From positions 1-64,000 of the forward strand of contig JAYKXP010000179.1 of the NCBI GenBank assembly GCA_037176845.1: a DNA stretch of 64,000 bases. Direction: 5' to 3'. The notes under the pieces are model-generated. The model was not told the DNA's origin. It saw nothing but the letters and a program-made list of their open reading frames with translations, and did no database searches. This DNA is from Paramarasmius palmivorus (taxonomy: Eukaryota > Basidiomycota > Agaricomycetes > Agaricales > Marasmiaceae). Below, in pieces: positions 23,081 to 34,420 of the stretch. A program made the position numbers and the translations under genes. Numbering within the stretch: position 1 is the stretch's first letter; every line of letters starts with the position of its first letter.

Positions 23081-25270
23081 TACTAGGTGAACCGCGCTAT
23101 CTTTGGCAGCCGGTTTCGCTCAATGGTGGCGAACGAAAGCGTTAGTCTCAGAGCGGCATTTGATGCCTGTATCGACGGTATGTCATGTGTTCTCTCGTTA
23201 GATTGATTTGGTGGCTGACCTCCGTGTTCCTTGTAGCTCAAAGACATGATGGACAACGTTAATGCCTGTTCGCTTGCTGAGCGAAATAGGGATTGGATCA
23301 CGGCGTTGGTATACCTCACAAAACCACCAACAGAATGTTTAGTTCAAAACTGTGGTATTGTACAAGATACCACGAATAACAGAAGATACCGCTATGTCGC
23401 GGGAGTAATATTTCATGTCGCGGACAATATGTTTGAGTAATACACTAAAACGACGCTTCCTTGTCCTCCAAACGCTCTGTGTGCCTCTACTAATCCCCGC
23501 TCTTGAGGTGGATGTTTTGAAACCACAAAATTAGACGGTGAGATTCAGCATGACACTGGTAGAAAGGGTGTATCTTCAGTCTTCGAGGTATCGTCGTCGG
23601 CCTAATGATTGTGGTCTTCACCACTTGTCTTCGTCAAAGAGCTCCAGTAGTGAGCGTAGCTCCAAGCATAGGTTTCAAGGAGCATGGTAGATTTGGGATT
23701 ATGGGAGTAGTACGCGTGAGGGAGCGTGTTGAGCACTTTGGGGGCAAGGACTAGACGGTGTGGCTATGAGAGTGGGATATGAGCTGGAGCGTTTGAAGTG
23801 TGCCTTTTCACAGTCATTCATGCTGCGAGATCTCTCTTGTGAGCACCGAAACAGGTTAGAGTATCGAGGTCGAAGACATGATGTATAGTTTTGTCCTGCG
23901 CAATGGATTGAGTGTGCTGCTGGGGATGTAGAACGAAGAGTACGTACCTATTGTGACATGGGAAAAGAGTAGGATATGCTGGATCGGAATCCTTAGATGG
24001 AGGAGGAAAAGGGTCGAAGTGGTCGAGGTGGAAGCGTTTCGCCGGCCGGCACTTTTCTTCTCAAAACGACCACCTCGTTCAATGGATGTTTGTCTCTGCG
24101 AGTCTAGAGGTATGTTCAACTGTTTTCTTTGCGTCGTTATTCGATCTAATATACTTTCCAGCATTCCAAAAGGATTGACTGCAAGTCCAAATCATCAAAG
24201 GTATGTCATCGAGATTCTGGTATGTACGCTACTCTACATTTTTTCATCTTCACTCATGGCTTCTCCTAGGCAAATACCAACCAAGAACGCTATTATACCT
24301 CCGAAAATGTGTTATCCTCCATCACCGTTCTCAAACACGCCTCTCGACACCTTCCCAACCCGATTTTTAGTTCCTTAGCACTCAAACCGCTACAGTAGCC
24401 TCCACACAACCCCAGCCAACAAGACTAGCCCCCAGTTGCGTTACCCACGCGACATAGGCTCTACACTTCTCATTTCTGCCTCCCACTCCCATTACAACGC
24501 GTCCGGTCGCCTACGCTCTGCCGCCTGCATCCTATAGTCCTCACGGTGCACGTTTCCCGGCCCCACCTCTCAAGACTCCACAGAACAAGCCTCTTCACGA
24601 CACCCCCGATCTTCTTTCTCATATATTGCCCTCATACCGCGACTATGAACTCCTCCAAGCACTACGAGTTCCGTTCACTCCCTTTGCTCGCGCCAGCTAT
24701 CGGGTCTCGTGTTGTATATTCCACAGTCGTGGATGTCCTCATGGGAGTACCGCGGTAACGAAAGGCTTGGAGATAAAAGGCTCCGTGGCGTAAATTACGG
24801 TTGATCTGGGTTTGTTGATTCTACCGTATCATGCAGGGTGAGCGCTTCTGATCCCTAACTTTGGAACGTGCCTTACTGACATTGTATCAGCCACAGCAAC
24901 GATGACCTTGCAAAGCCCCAGCTTTACCGTTCTAATGGAACTGGCAAACTCATGAACGTCCTTCGTTCTTCTCGCTGTTATGCTACTGCATCCATACCTC
25001 TTCGACAGGCAACCATCTTGGTTGGGCAGCAGTATCCCGCTCCCATCATACCTCTCAGCCCCCTTCTTCTTTATCTCGTACTTCGAAATCGTCCCTCAAG
25101 CTTGAGTTCGGGCTCCAGGCCATCCTACTCGTCTAGGCTGCATACCTTCTCGTTGCTGGGTCAACCAGCCGAGGTAGATGCTGCCAAAGGTTGGGAAGGT
25201 GCAAGCCGTATGAGTCACGCCTACACCAAACCCTGGTCCACGAGCACAAGAATCTGGTGTTCGTGCTCCG
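23081..25270 (+). repeat. Family-2 unit U5
   Basis: The centre is CGCCGGCCGGCACTTTTCTTC at 24041-24060. The S arm runs minus from 24035 to about 23820 and more weakly to 23100. The R arm runs plus from 24060 to about 25000, with intron-like boundaries at 24111-24162 and 24220-24269. Frames are broken by stops. The P segment continues downstream. Confidence 0.5.
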
Positions 25271-26500
25271 AGGCTTAGGTGTAAACTCGAGTGGTGAACT
25301 CGTGCACGGCATGCCTTCTGTATTCTTCAGCCTATTGAACGCCAAACATTCGATGATTTTCAAGGTGTCAACACCCAATCTGTACCCCGAATCTTTCCAA
25401 CAGAGCAGCAAAGAGACGTCCTTCTAACTGCTCGAATCCTACAGCTGATACACCTTCACTTCGGCGAGTCGATGCCACTCTACTTCAAGTTCACTGGCAT
25501 CCCCGAACAACCACACAAGTATCATCTTCGGGTTCTAGTGATAAGGTTGTCAGGTTGTTTGGTGGTGGTGATGCCGAGGGTTAGGGAGACAGTGCTAGAA
25601 TGGATGTCTTTGTCGGTATGTTCTATTTCACCTCCGCACAACGCTGCCTTTTCGCTGATCCTTGCGTTTAGCACAAGGAACGAAAATCGTCGCCTCTGGC
25701 TTGATAAGGCGCCACACCGGCGAACATATCTCTCTTGGATATCTCAAGCTTGGCCGGCCAACACCACCAAATTCGAGAAGGAATGAAAGTTCGAAAGGAG
25801 AACCCGAAGATGCGCGGGGTATCAACATGGTTATCGGTACGTCTACTCCTAATGTAGTAGTTCTTCTATCACTGACATCTTGTTGTTACAACTAGCCCGG
25901 CAGTCGACAGCTTGAATTCTCATTGCCTGAAAGCAAAGATGTCGAGGCAGAAGGTCATGCTCATATTGGAGAAGATGCACAAGGATGGCCTTGTGTTGGT
26001 GGTGTGGGCTATACTACACCGAGAGACTAACGCTGCTAAGGTAAACGTCCATAATAATCTATTTCGAGGATCGCGCTGACCTAGCTCCTCAGACTGGTGA
26101 AGGTTAATTGGCAGGAATGAGCCAGGTTCTCTCAAGGGCGGTGAGTTTTTGCGATCTACTACTTCTGTTCTATGGCTCATACTCGTTCTATAGCCAGGAA
26201 CTCGGGCTTGATGCGGAGGATCTCAGGATTGGGTTTGCTGCCCTTGCATGACGATCTGCGGCGACGCCGGTTCTTCAACGTTTCAACGCCCGCATCAATT
26301 TTGAACGATATCTTTTGTGTGGAGCGTGCTGAGTCGGAATGGGATTGGTAGGTGTTGTTTTAGTTGAGCCTTTCGTGGTCTAACTCTTGCGTTTCTTCTA
26401 GGTATATCTGGCGATATGCATGGTGTTCGACAGTTCGGGTGCCTTCTGTCGCACTCGAGGCATGGTTTGATTGATATATCTTACGGAGTACGCAAAACGC
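25271..26500 (+). pseudogene. P segment downstream of U5, best-preserved exon of an unknown gene
   Basis: Bases 25349-25615 form one open, protein-like exon reading FDDFQGVNTQSVPRIFPTEQ and onward through MPLYFKFTGIPEQPHKYHLR to PRVRETVLEWMSLS. It is followed by a GTATGT donor at 25617. The next exon starts after TTTAG near 25672, but no single frame carries on cleanly: GLIRRHTGEHISLGYLKLG, the most protein-like reading, is out of phase with the first exon. I do not recognise the protein. The segment is homologous to 20600-21420 and 41436-40500, so it is part of the same repeated gene. Confidence 0.45.
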
Positions 26501-27530
26501 TCGGTACAAAACCACCGTTTTGTCGCTCGCCCTAGCTATTAGTGCAGACTCCTACCAAACCTTACCAAGCCCGCCAAAGTGTGAAGACAGGTGTCGAAGT
26601 CAATGGGAGAACTTAGGATGCCCAGTACTTGGGAACGAGAGAAGACAGTAGTAAGCAGATCTCATATCGACAAGGCTAAACATATTGACATCTTCTCGTC
26701 TCATCCCAGTTCCAGCACGCCCGGAAAGTAGAGCCCCGTTCCATTTGAAAAGTTCAAGATAATGCTTCGCACCAAAGGCTGCCAATGGTCCATTATCAAC
26801 CAGAGACGCGTCTTTCATTAACCTGAGTGGTTACTAGGACATTCAAATATTCAGTTCCGCGGTCGAATAGGATTCTAGCCAGTCGACCAGCCTAACGAAA
26901 ATGTCCTCATTGCAAGTTGAGATGCCTCTAACGATACGAGGTAATCTAACTGGTTGCTCAAAAGCGCCGCGAGATTCGGCAATTGAAGGTCCGGTTGAGC
27001 ATAGACGCTGGGCTGCCCTGGATGATGGAGCCTTGCATGCTTCAGTTCAAGGACGATAGCGAGGTGAGGATTTTCTAATTTCCTTTTTTCCAGACCTTTC
27101 ACTAATGGTGTGCTGCCTGTAGCAGCAATGTTTCCAGTCCAACCATGAGCACCCGCTCTACGTCCTTCGACCAATCTGGGATTATCTCTACGCTATCGGT
27201 TTCAGAATGATATCCCAGGCAAGGTGTTCGTGCCACTTCTTTTCTTTTCCTTTACCTGGTGACCAAGACGTCCAGGAACCCGATTGCGCCCATTCTGCAG
27301 CACCATGATCGTTTATCATAATCTCGAGGTGCTTGTTCGAAGTTGTCCACAGACGCTGTGAGTGACATTTTTCATGTTTGCCGTGCGGCATGACTCACTC
27401 CCATTCAGTTCCAATTGATATCATGCTCATTCACACGCTCAATGTCCGACTGCTGTGTGGGCACAGCTTTGAGGTGAACATGTGTTTTACACGCATTGGC
27501 ACACCTTAACCCTCAACCACCATCTTCCCC
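26501..27530. other. Unassigned stretch upstream of copy B
   Basis: Open frames on the minus strand (27174-26875 and 27391-27188) have no conserved motif and no second copy in the window. Bases 27340-27530 are the duplicated family-1 upstream flank (GTGCGGCATGACTCACTCCC near 27381). Confidence 0.4.
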
Positions 27531-29768
27531 ATGTTGTTTACAGGTTGCTCCCATGTCACTATTAACGGCGGAATAATTTCGGCTGTCGGGGGTAATCAGC
27601 ACAATACCCATGGCTTGGGCACTGGAAATGACCTGGTGCATCTCGTGGATCCAAGTGAGGGACAGTCGTCAGTTTTGGATCAGGTATGTCGATAGATTGT
27701 GACTCTCATCTTACCTGTCTGACCTTAGATACTCCAGTACCACAAACTCATGACCGCAAATATCTGTCTCAAGAGGAAGATAGCAGATACTCCAGTCAAG
27801 AGATATGATGCAGAAGGCTGGAGGAAAGGCTGGGGAAACCTGGAAGCCCGTCGAGTCATATACACTGCTACTATTGAAGATCGAGGGGAGAAGGAATTCA
27901 TGTATGTCAAATATGAAGGCGCCAATGCTGTTCAGGTGAGGACACCCTCATTTTCAATTCCTAACACAACTGAGCATTCTGCATCTATATAGGCTTACGA
28001 GCACGATTTTAAAACCTTTTCCGCTGTCAAGTGAGTAGCCCATATCCCTGTCCCCAAGCTTTTCATGTACTGATAAAGATGCAGAGATGTAAACTGGGTG
28101 GAGCTTTTTGGATATATTGCCTACAACGTGTTACCGGCACTCGTGTTTTATGATGGTGAGGCTAAGGATTCCTGTCTGTGATAAAACCATGCTTAGCTCC
28201 ATCCATGATGTAGCACTTGTGCCGGTGTCACACATATTTGAACGAAATGGATTCTCGTCCATCTTGCAGATGTATCTTTGCTATGTGCGATGAAACCCAT
28301 TATCTATTCCATTTTCTTTGCCCTAACTTTCCTCTTTACCCAGTCAGCGATAACGCAAGGAGTGGATGCACAAACGGTATGTAAACTCCTTGAAATACCA
28401 ACTTGATTCTCATAATCTAGCTTTTAGCTATTTTGTGAACTATGGACCAACCCCCGAAATGGCATGTTTCACCAAGGGCCCTATGTGGCTGATTCGTCTG
28501 GTCTAAATTACAATGTTTGGTCTTGGTCAGGTCTTGCACTTCCCAGTAGCGAGCATTGTTCCCTCGACCTCCAGACCTACAACAACACCAGCACTCTTTT
28601 CCAATACCTCATTGGAATTCTTCCCGTACATAATATCATCCAAGGAATCCGCCGGTCCTACAGATCAACCTCAGAGTGGCCCAACAACGAAGACACCAAA
28701 CTCATCCTCTCATCTCTCCCTGGCATGATTTACCACAGAACAACTCGAGAGGTTATCACTCACTACCTGGGAGACAGAGATCGATGGTATTATGACCCCT
28801 GGGAGGAGCAGTTTCGCGTACCGGATTCTATGCAAGAAAACACACTTGTGATGCATGATAGATCAGTGAGGTGTGTTTGAGATGGTGTTGAAGTGGTTAT
28901 TTGGGCTGATTGGGGTATAGGTTTATGTTGATGCCAGTGGACATTGCCAGTGTCAAGTGGTTAGAGTTAAGTTACAGCTTGCGGCCTGTGGGTATGCGGA
29001 ATTCCTTTGTGGATTCGTGGGTGTCACAGGCACATGGGATTTTTAGCCAGCTTGGGATTGAAGAGGGTGAATGGGGGAAGTATTGTGAGTTTATTGTGGT
29101 TCTTGTCAGATTTGAAGGTACTGATTGATGTACACCAGCCTTGCTACGTCATTTTCGGGTCTACTTTCAACGGAAACAGAATGAAGAAGGATCATGCATA
29201 CACACTTGCATCTCCCCCTCAACCCCAATATACCTCTTCATCCAATCAGTTCCCCGCCCCTCTGATGATGAAAACAGATGGGATGATTGGCTGGGAGGAA
29301 GGAGGTACTACTGGTCACTAGACTCTGCTGGGAAAGAGGAGATGTCAGAGGGTGAGCAGCAGAGGTTGGGCCTTCCGTTGTTCAGAACTTCCATCAGAGT
29401 ATGGCATTGTTGGTGGGATTGTGATGCCCATGATGTGATTGAAATGCTCAATCGTCACCAAGGCTTTGATCCCTTGTCGATGGATTTGGCCCTATCTCTT
29501 GGGCATATGATTCTTGAAGTTGTTGGTGATGGGCGTTTTGAGGAGGTCAAAGACAAAGGTGAGCTTCCCCGTTCTTCTGTCAATGTATAACTCTAATGCT
29601 GAGCCTTTGCAAGATGATGAGGTGAAAGATGCAGTCAGCATTCTTAGCAATGGCAAGAGCAGGAGTGTTGGTGTTGAAGCTCCCATGGATGCTCAGCTTG
29701 GCCCTATTGTGGATGCGCATCCAAGGCCTCGTAAAGCCCCTACCAACCCCATAAGATCATGGATTTGA
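27531..29768 (+). pseudogene. Family-1 gene copy B, premature stops near the C-terminus
   Basis: This is the same ten-exon plan as copies A, C and D. It starts at ATG 27531 with TINGGIISAVGGNQHNTHG. A basic segment follows (NICLKRKIADTPVKR), then NWVELFGYIAYNVLPALVF, YNVWSWSGLALPSSEH, LPGMIYHRTTREVI, RWDDWLGGRRYYWS and HQGFDPLSMDLA. The reading is open until TGA 29766. In copies C and D the protein goes on for about 20 basic codons (QLKAKFAQQFGR in C). B still encodes QLKAKFTQHFGR after the stop and then meets a second TGA. Both stops can come from CGA by C-to-T change. B is closest to copy C, sharing residues such as the KEF(M/T)YVKYEG block and the HPRP tail. Confidence 0.65.
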
Positions 29769-29879
29769 CAGCTGAAAGCCAAGTTCACTCAGCACTTTGG
29801 CCGTTGAAAGCAAAGGTCATTGTCACCTTAAACAGTCTTATTCCTATCATGTTTTGTTACATTAGTTTGTCCTACTTGC

Positions 29880-30060
29880 AGTGTGGGCTCTGGAGGTAGG
29901 ACTAGAATTTAGCCTTTGGTTCTAGTGTGCATAGAGAGGGAGTAGAGCAATGCATATGTTGAAGACCGAGGATTTTGATGTTGTAGGGTGACCAAGGCTG
30001 AGGGATGTATATCTGGAACCTGATATTGAGGCTGGTCAAGGTCTAGGCAGCTTGAGCAAG
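29880..30060 (-). repeat. S-arm fragment at the inferred palindrome axis
   Basis: GTGTGGGCTCTGGAGGTAGG at 29881 and the following 180 bases match 5281-5460 of U1, the part of the S arm next to copy A's tail. It sits in the same relation to copy B. At about 30060 it abuts, without the expected rest of the arm, a family-2 centre facing the other way. Confidence 0.6.
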
Positions 30061-30960
30061 GTGATGGTCATTTTGGAAAGAGAAGCACCAGTGGCAGGAC
30101 ACTTCCACTTTGACCACCTCTTGTCCATCCAATGCACCATCAAGATTCTCAATTCACCATACACTCATCTTATCTGACCTCACCATAGGTATGTGTTCCT
30201 CCATCACATCTCTGGTAACATGCCCAATCCATCTCTCAGGGCAACACTACACAGCATGCCTCTCACCTCAATGCCCCAACTTCCTTCAGTGCTCAGAGTG
30301 GAGATTCTGTAGGCTAAGTATTAAAGAAAAGGTGTGTTTTTATCCCTTTCCTTCATTCCTTGCTCTCACAATGTCATCACCACCTAGACTTAGACCCGCC
30401 TCAATATCAGGATCCAGCCCCACCCTATGACATCAAAATCCTTGGTCTTTGATGGTATGCATCCCTCTACTCCCTCTCTACGTGCAACCCAAACCTACAT
30501 TTCAGTCCTACCCCCAGAGCCCACACTGCCTCTCTGTTCTTGCTATTTCAGCACTACCTCAAAACTACACCCTATATCCCCTGTCCAACTCAACATTCGA
30601 CACTTATATCTATGCTCCAGGCATAAACACAATGCCTGTCTGTCCTGTCCAGTGCTTTCAGCAGCTGCTTGCATCAATATCTCCCATCAAGTAGACTGAA
30701 GTCCCAGAAACAAGTAATAATTACACACGCAGGTATCCAAGTTGGGGGTGTCAATAAAGATGGGTTATGGGCTATTGGAGCTTCTGGGGGATATAGGGCT
30801 AGACAGATAGGTGATTTGTTGGGAGTTGTGTGCACCTGGGAGCAAGTATACCATCACTGGTACCAGTTGGTCCAGTGCCATTCATGATCTTTGTTCACCC
30901 AGAGTCACAGATATAAACAGTCTTCAATTACACTGGTACACATCAAGCCACTGTACATAT
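30061..30960 (+). repeat. Family-2 S arm U12, tail-to-tail with copy C
   Basis: A decayed centre (AGAAGCACCAGTGGCAGGAC, 30081-30100) is followed by the S arm on the plus strand. Phrases in order are LSPQCPNFLQCSEW (30265), FQSYPQSPHCLSVLA (about 30500), TYIYAPGINTMPVCPVQCF and GVNKDGLWAIGAS (30747). The unit has no R arm. It ends about 60 bases from the 3' end of copy C, the same arrangement as U1 with A and U10 with D. Stops break the frame. Confidence 0.6.
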
Positions 30961-31021
30961 GATAGTAGAATGAACCAGTACAAACTAATGTAGTACAGAA
31001 TATGAGGAACACAAACATTGT

Positions 31022-33321
31022 TCAAGTCAGCAACCTTTGCTTTTGACGTCCAAATTGCTGAGCAAACTTGGCCTTCAGCTGTTGAATCCATGATCTCGTG
31101 GGGTTGGTAGGGGCTTGACAAGGCCTTGGATGTGCATCCACAGTAGGGCCAAGCTGAGTGTCTATGGGAGCTCCAACACCAACACTCCCACTCCTGCTCC
31201 TGCTGTTGCTAAGAATGCTGACCACATCTTTCACCTCATCATCTTGCAAAGGCTCAGCTTTAGAGTTATGCATCAAAAGAGGTATGGGGAAGCTTACCTT
31301 CATCTTCAACCTCCTCAAAACGCATGTTACAACCAACAACCTCGAGAACTGTATGCCCAAGAGATCGGGCCAGATCCAAAGACACAGGATCAAAGCCCTG
31401 GTGACAATCAACCATTTTGATCGCCTCATGGGCATTGCGATCCCACCAAAGATGCCATACTTGGATGGAAGTCCTAAACAATGGAAGCCCCAACCTCTGC
31501 CACTCACCCTCTGACACCTCCTCTTTCCCAGCGGAGTCAAACGACCAGTAGTACCTCCCTCCCAGCCAATCATCCCACCTGTTTTCATCATCAGAGGGGC
31601 GGGGGACTGGTCGGATAAAGAGGTATATTGGGGTTGAGGCAGGGATGTCAGGTGTATGTGATCCCTCTTTGTTCTGTTTGAACTGGAGCCAAAAGTAGCC
31701 AAAAGTAGCTGTTGTACATCAATCAATACCAGCACTCTGACAAGAACCACAATAAAAATAAACTCACAATACTCCCCCCATTCACCCTCTTCAATCCCAA
31801 GCTGGCTGAAAATCCCATGTGCCTGCAACACCCATGAATCCACAAAGGAATCCCACACACCCCCAGGCCGCAAATCATAACATAACTCAAATGACTCAAT
31901 GCTGGCAATGTCTGCTGGTGTCAGCGTAAACCTATACCCCCAATCAGCCCAAATAACCACTTTAACACCATTTCAAACACACCTCACAGATCCATCATCC
32001 ATCACACATATGTTTTTTCGCATAGTGTCCGGTATGCGAAATGGCTCCTTCCAGGGGTAGTAATACCATTGATCTCTGTCTCCTGGGTAGCGAGCGATGA
32101 CCTCTCGAGTTGTTCTGTGGTAAATTGTGCCAGGGAGGGATGAGAGGATGAGTTTGGCATCTTTGTTGTTGGGCCACTCTCGGGTTGCTCTGTTGGACCG
32201 GCGGATTCCTTGGATGATATTACGTACAGGAAGAATTCCAATGAGGTATTGGAAAAGAGTGCTGGTGTTGTTGTAGGTCTGGAGGTCGAGGGAACGATGT
32301 TCACTACTGGGAAGTGTGAGATCTGACCAAGTCCAAACATTGTAACTTAAAATGGATGAATCAGCCACGAAGGGCCCTAGGTGAAACGTGCCATTTCGGG
32401 GGTTGGTCCATAGTTCACGAAACCGCTAAACGCTCAATTCTGAGAATCAAGTTGTTATTTTGAGGAATTTACATACCGTGAGCGCATCCACTCCTTGTGC
32501 TTTGGCTGACTGGGTAAAGAGGAAAGTTAGAGCAAAGAAAATGGAATAGATAATGAGTTTCACCGCACATAGCAAAGATAGATGTTTAACAAAGACGAGA
32601 AGCCATTTCGTTCAAATATGTGTGACACCGGCACAAGTGCTGCATCATGGATGGAGCTAAGCATGGTTTTATCACAGACAGGAATCCTTAGCCTCACCGT
32701 CATAAAACACAAGTGCGGGTAACACATTGTAGGCAATATATCCAAAAAGCTCCACCCAGTTCACATCCCTGCATCTTTATCAGCACACGGCAGGCTCAGG
32801 AACAGGAATATGGGCTACTCACTTGACAGCGGAAAAGGTTTTAAAATCTTGCTGGTAGGCCTACAGGGATGCAGAACACTCAGCTGTGTCAGGAAATGAA
32901 AATGAGGATGCCCTCACCTGAATGGCATTGGTGCCTTCGTATTTAACATATGTAAATTCCTTCTCATCTCTTGAGTCTTCACTGTGAACAGTGGCGGTGT
33001 AGATGATCCGACGGGCATCCAAGTTTCCCCATGTTTTCCGACCATCCGTGTCCCTTCTCTTAACCGTCGTCTCTGCGATCTTCTTTTTGAGCCGGACGTC
33101 CCCCGTCCTGAGCTCCCGATACTAATCATGCATTAATCAGTAAATTGTATGAACCTTATGACTCGTAGACATACCTGATCCCAAGCAGTCACCTGTCGAT
33201 TCTCCTTCCTTGGATCTGAGAGTTGTAGGTTCCCTTGCACATGGTAATTGTACTGGGAACCAGCGACATTTGAGAAGTTCCCTCCTTCAATCGCGAAATT
33301 GGAGGATCCTTGAATCGACAT
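31022..33321 (-). CDS. Family-1 gene copy C, apparently intact
   Basis: Function unknown. Start ATG 33321-33319, stop at 31022. Every splice site needed for the shared exon plan is present and I find no frameshift. The N-terminal motif differs from the other copies: SSNFAIEGGNFSNVAGSQYN. It resembles short GGxFxxVxGxxxN motifs I recall at the N-terminus of basidiomycete NLR-type and related proteins. Next come DVRLKKKIAETTVKR, EFTYVKYEGTNAIQ, NWVELFGYIAYNVLPALVF, the long exon with WTWSDLTLPSSEHRSLDLQ and LPGTIYHRTTREVIARYPG, RWDDWLGGRYYWSFDSAG, HQGFDPVSLDLARSLGHTVL, and a basic C-terminal tail (QLKAKFAQQFGRQKQR). Predicted length is roughly 570 residues. No signal peptide is seen. The segment around FGYIAYNVLPALVF is hydrophobic but too short and polar-flanked to call a membrane helix with confidence. 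Confidence 0.7.
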
Positions 33322-34420
33322 GGTGATGGTGATGGTTGAAGGTCAAGGTGGGTGCGTGTAGAACACATGTTCACCCTAAGGCTGTTCTCATACAGCAGTC
33401 GGACGTTGAGCGCGTGAACGAATGATATCGATATCAATTGTATTGCTGTGAGTCATGCCGCATGGTGAACAGGAAAAACAACATTCACAGCGCTTGTCTA
33501 TGACATGGGCGGCAGCTTCGAAAGAGCGCCGTGCCATGTACGTTTAGGGTCTGAGTATCTTGGGGCGCCAGGTGAAGGAAAGGCCAACCGACAATCCTGG
33601 GCCTGCTCTGTTCAATGTTTCTTGTGGTGGAGCAAGTACTTGAAGCTTCAAAATCCCAGCAAGGGCCGGATGAGGTAGACGCAGACACTGGATGTATGTA
33701 CGGGAACCCAAAACGGACGGAAAGAAAGCGCGAAGCCAAAAGCTTGTAGGAGAACCAGGGGTTGTATTCAGTCAATCACTGCTGACGACACAAGGTCAGC
33801 AATTGAACATTCTGATTTGGAAAGAAACAGGACTACGAAAGTACTCACCTGAACATGACATAGATTAATTACTCTTCAGCACATCACGGAAAGCCCAAAG
33901 CCAGTATTTGAGCTTTTATCCCTGCCGGTGTTCCCAATCTAAACCCAGTCTACGAAATTTGTCGAAATGGAACGACAATCCTGACCGCGAAAATCACCGA
34001 AAACCCAAGGTGACGAGCACCTGGAGTCTCTTTCTAGAGGTCTTGAGGTAATGCCAGTCCTTAGCTTGTTGCAATGAGCAGTGTAGGTTCGACTAACACG
34101 TAAGATACGGGAGATTGCTTTTCGTCCTATGTTTTGATGCTCTGAAGGTTCAGATGGTCGTCGAGATGACTTGTGGGGTTCATTCGGTAGTTTTCGTCCA
34201 GAAAAATGTCGAAGAGATGGCTTGGAGGACGACTGGAAGTTGAAGAAAGAGGAACATAGCGAAACGAGGTCAAGGTGCGATTCGCGTTGTCCGCGGCGTC
34301 TTCCGTCACTTTCTCCGGAGCTCACACCACCGCTCTCCCAATACATGCATAATTCAATCTCAAGATAAGTATATATTCCACGTTTGATCTGAGCAACACG
34401 CTTGACCAACTTTTCAGAAC
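33322..34420. other. Duplicated upstream flank of copy C
   Basis: On the minus strand this matches 1530-2531 upstream of copy A in the same order. GGTTGGCCTTTCCTTCACC appears at 2260 and, inverted, near 33580, and TTGACCTCGTT appears at 1550 and, inverted, near 34270. No gene is called. A 161-codon minus frame (34424-33939) overlaps but lacks support in the A-side copy. Confidence 0.55.

Noticed and set aside
28290..28300. Loss of the exon-5 splice donor in copy B (GCGATG instead of GCGGTG)
   Set aside because: The donor that keeps exon 6 in frame is GTGCGG/GTGCGA a few bases earlier, and it is present in all four copies.
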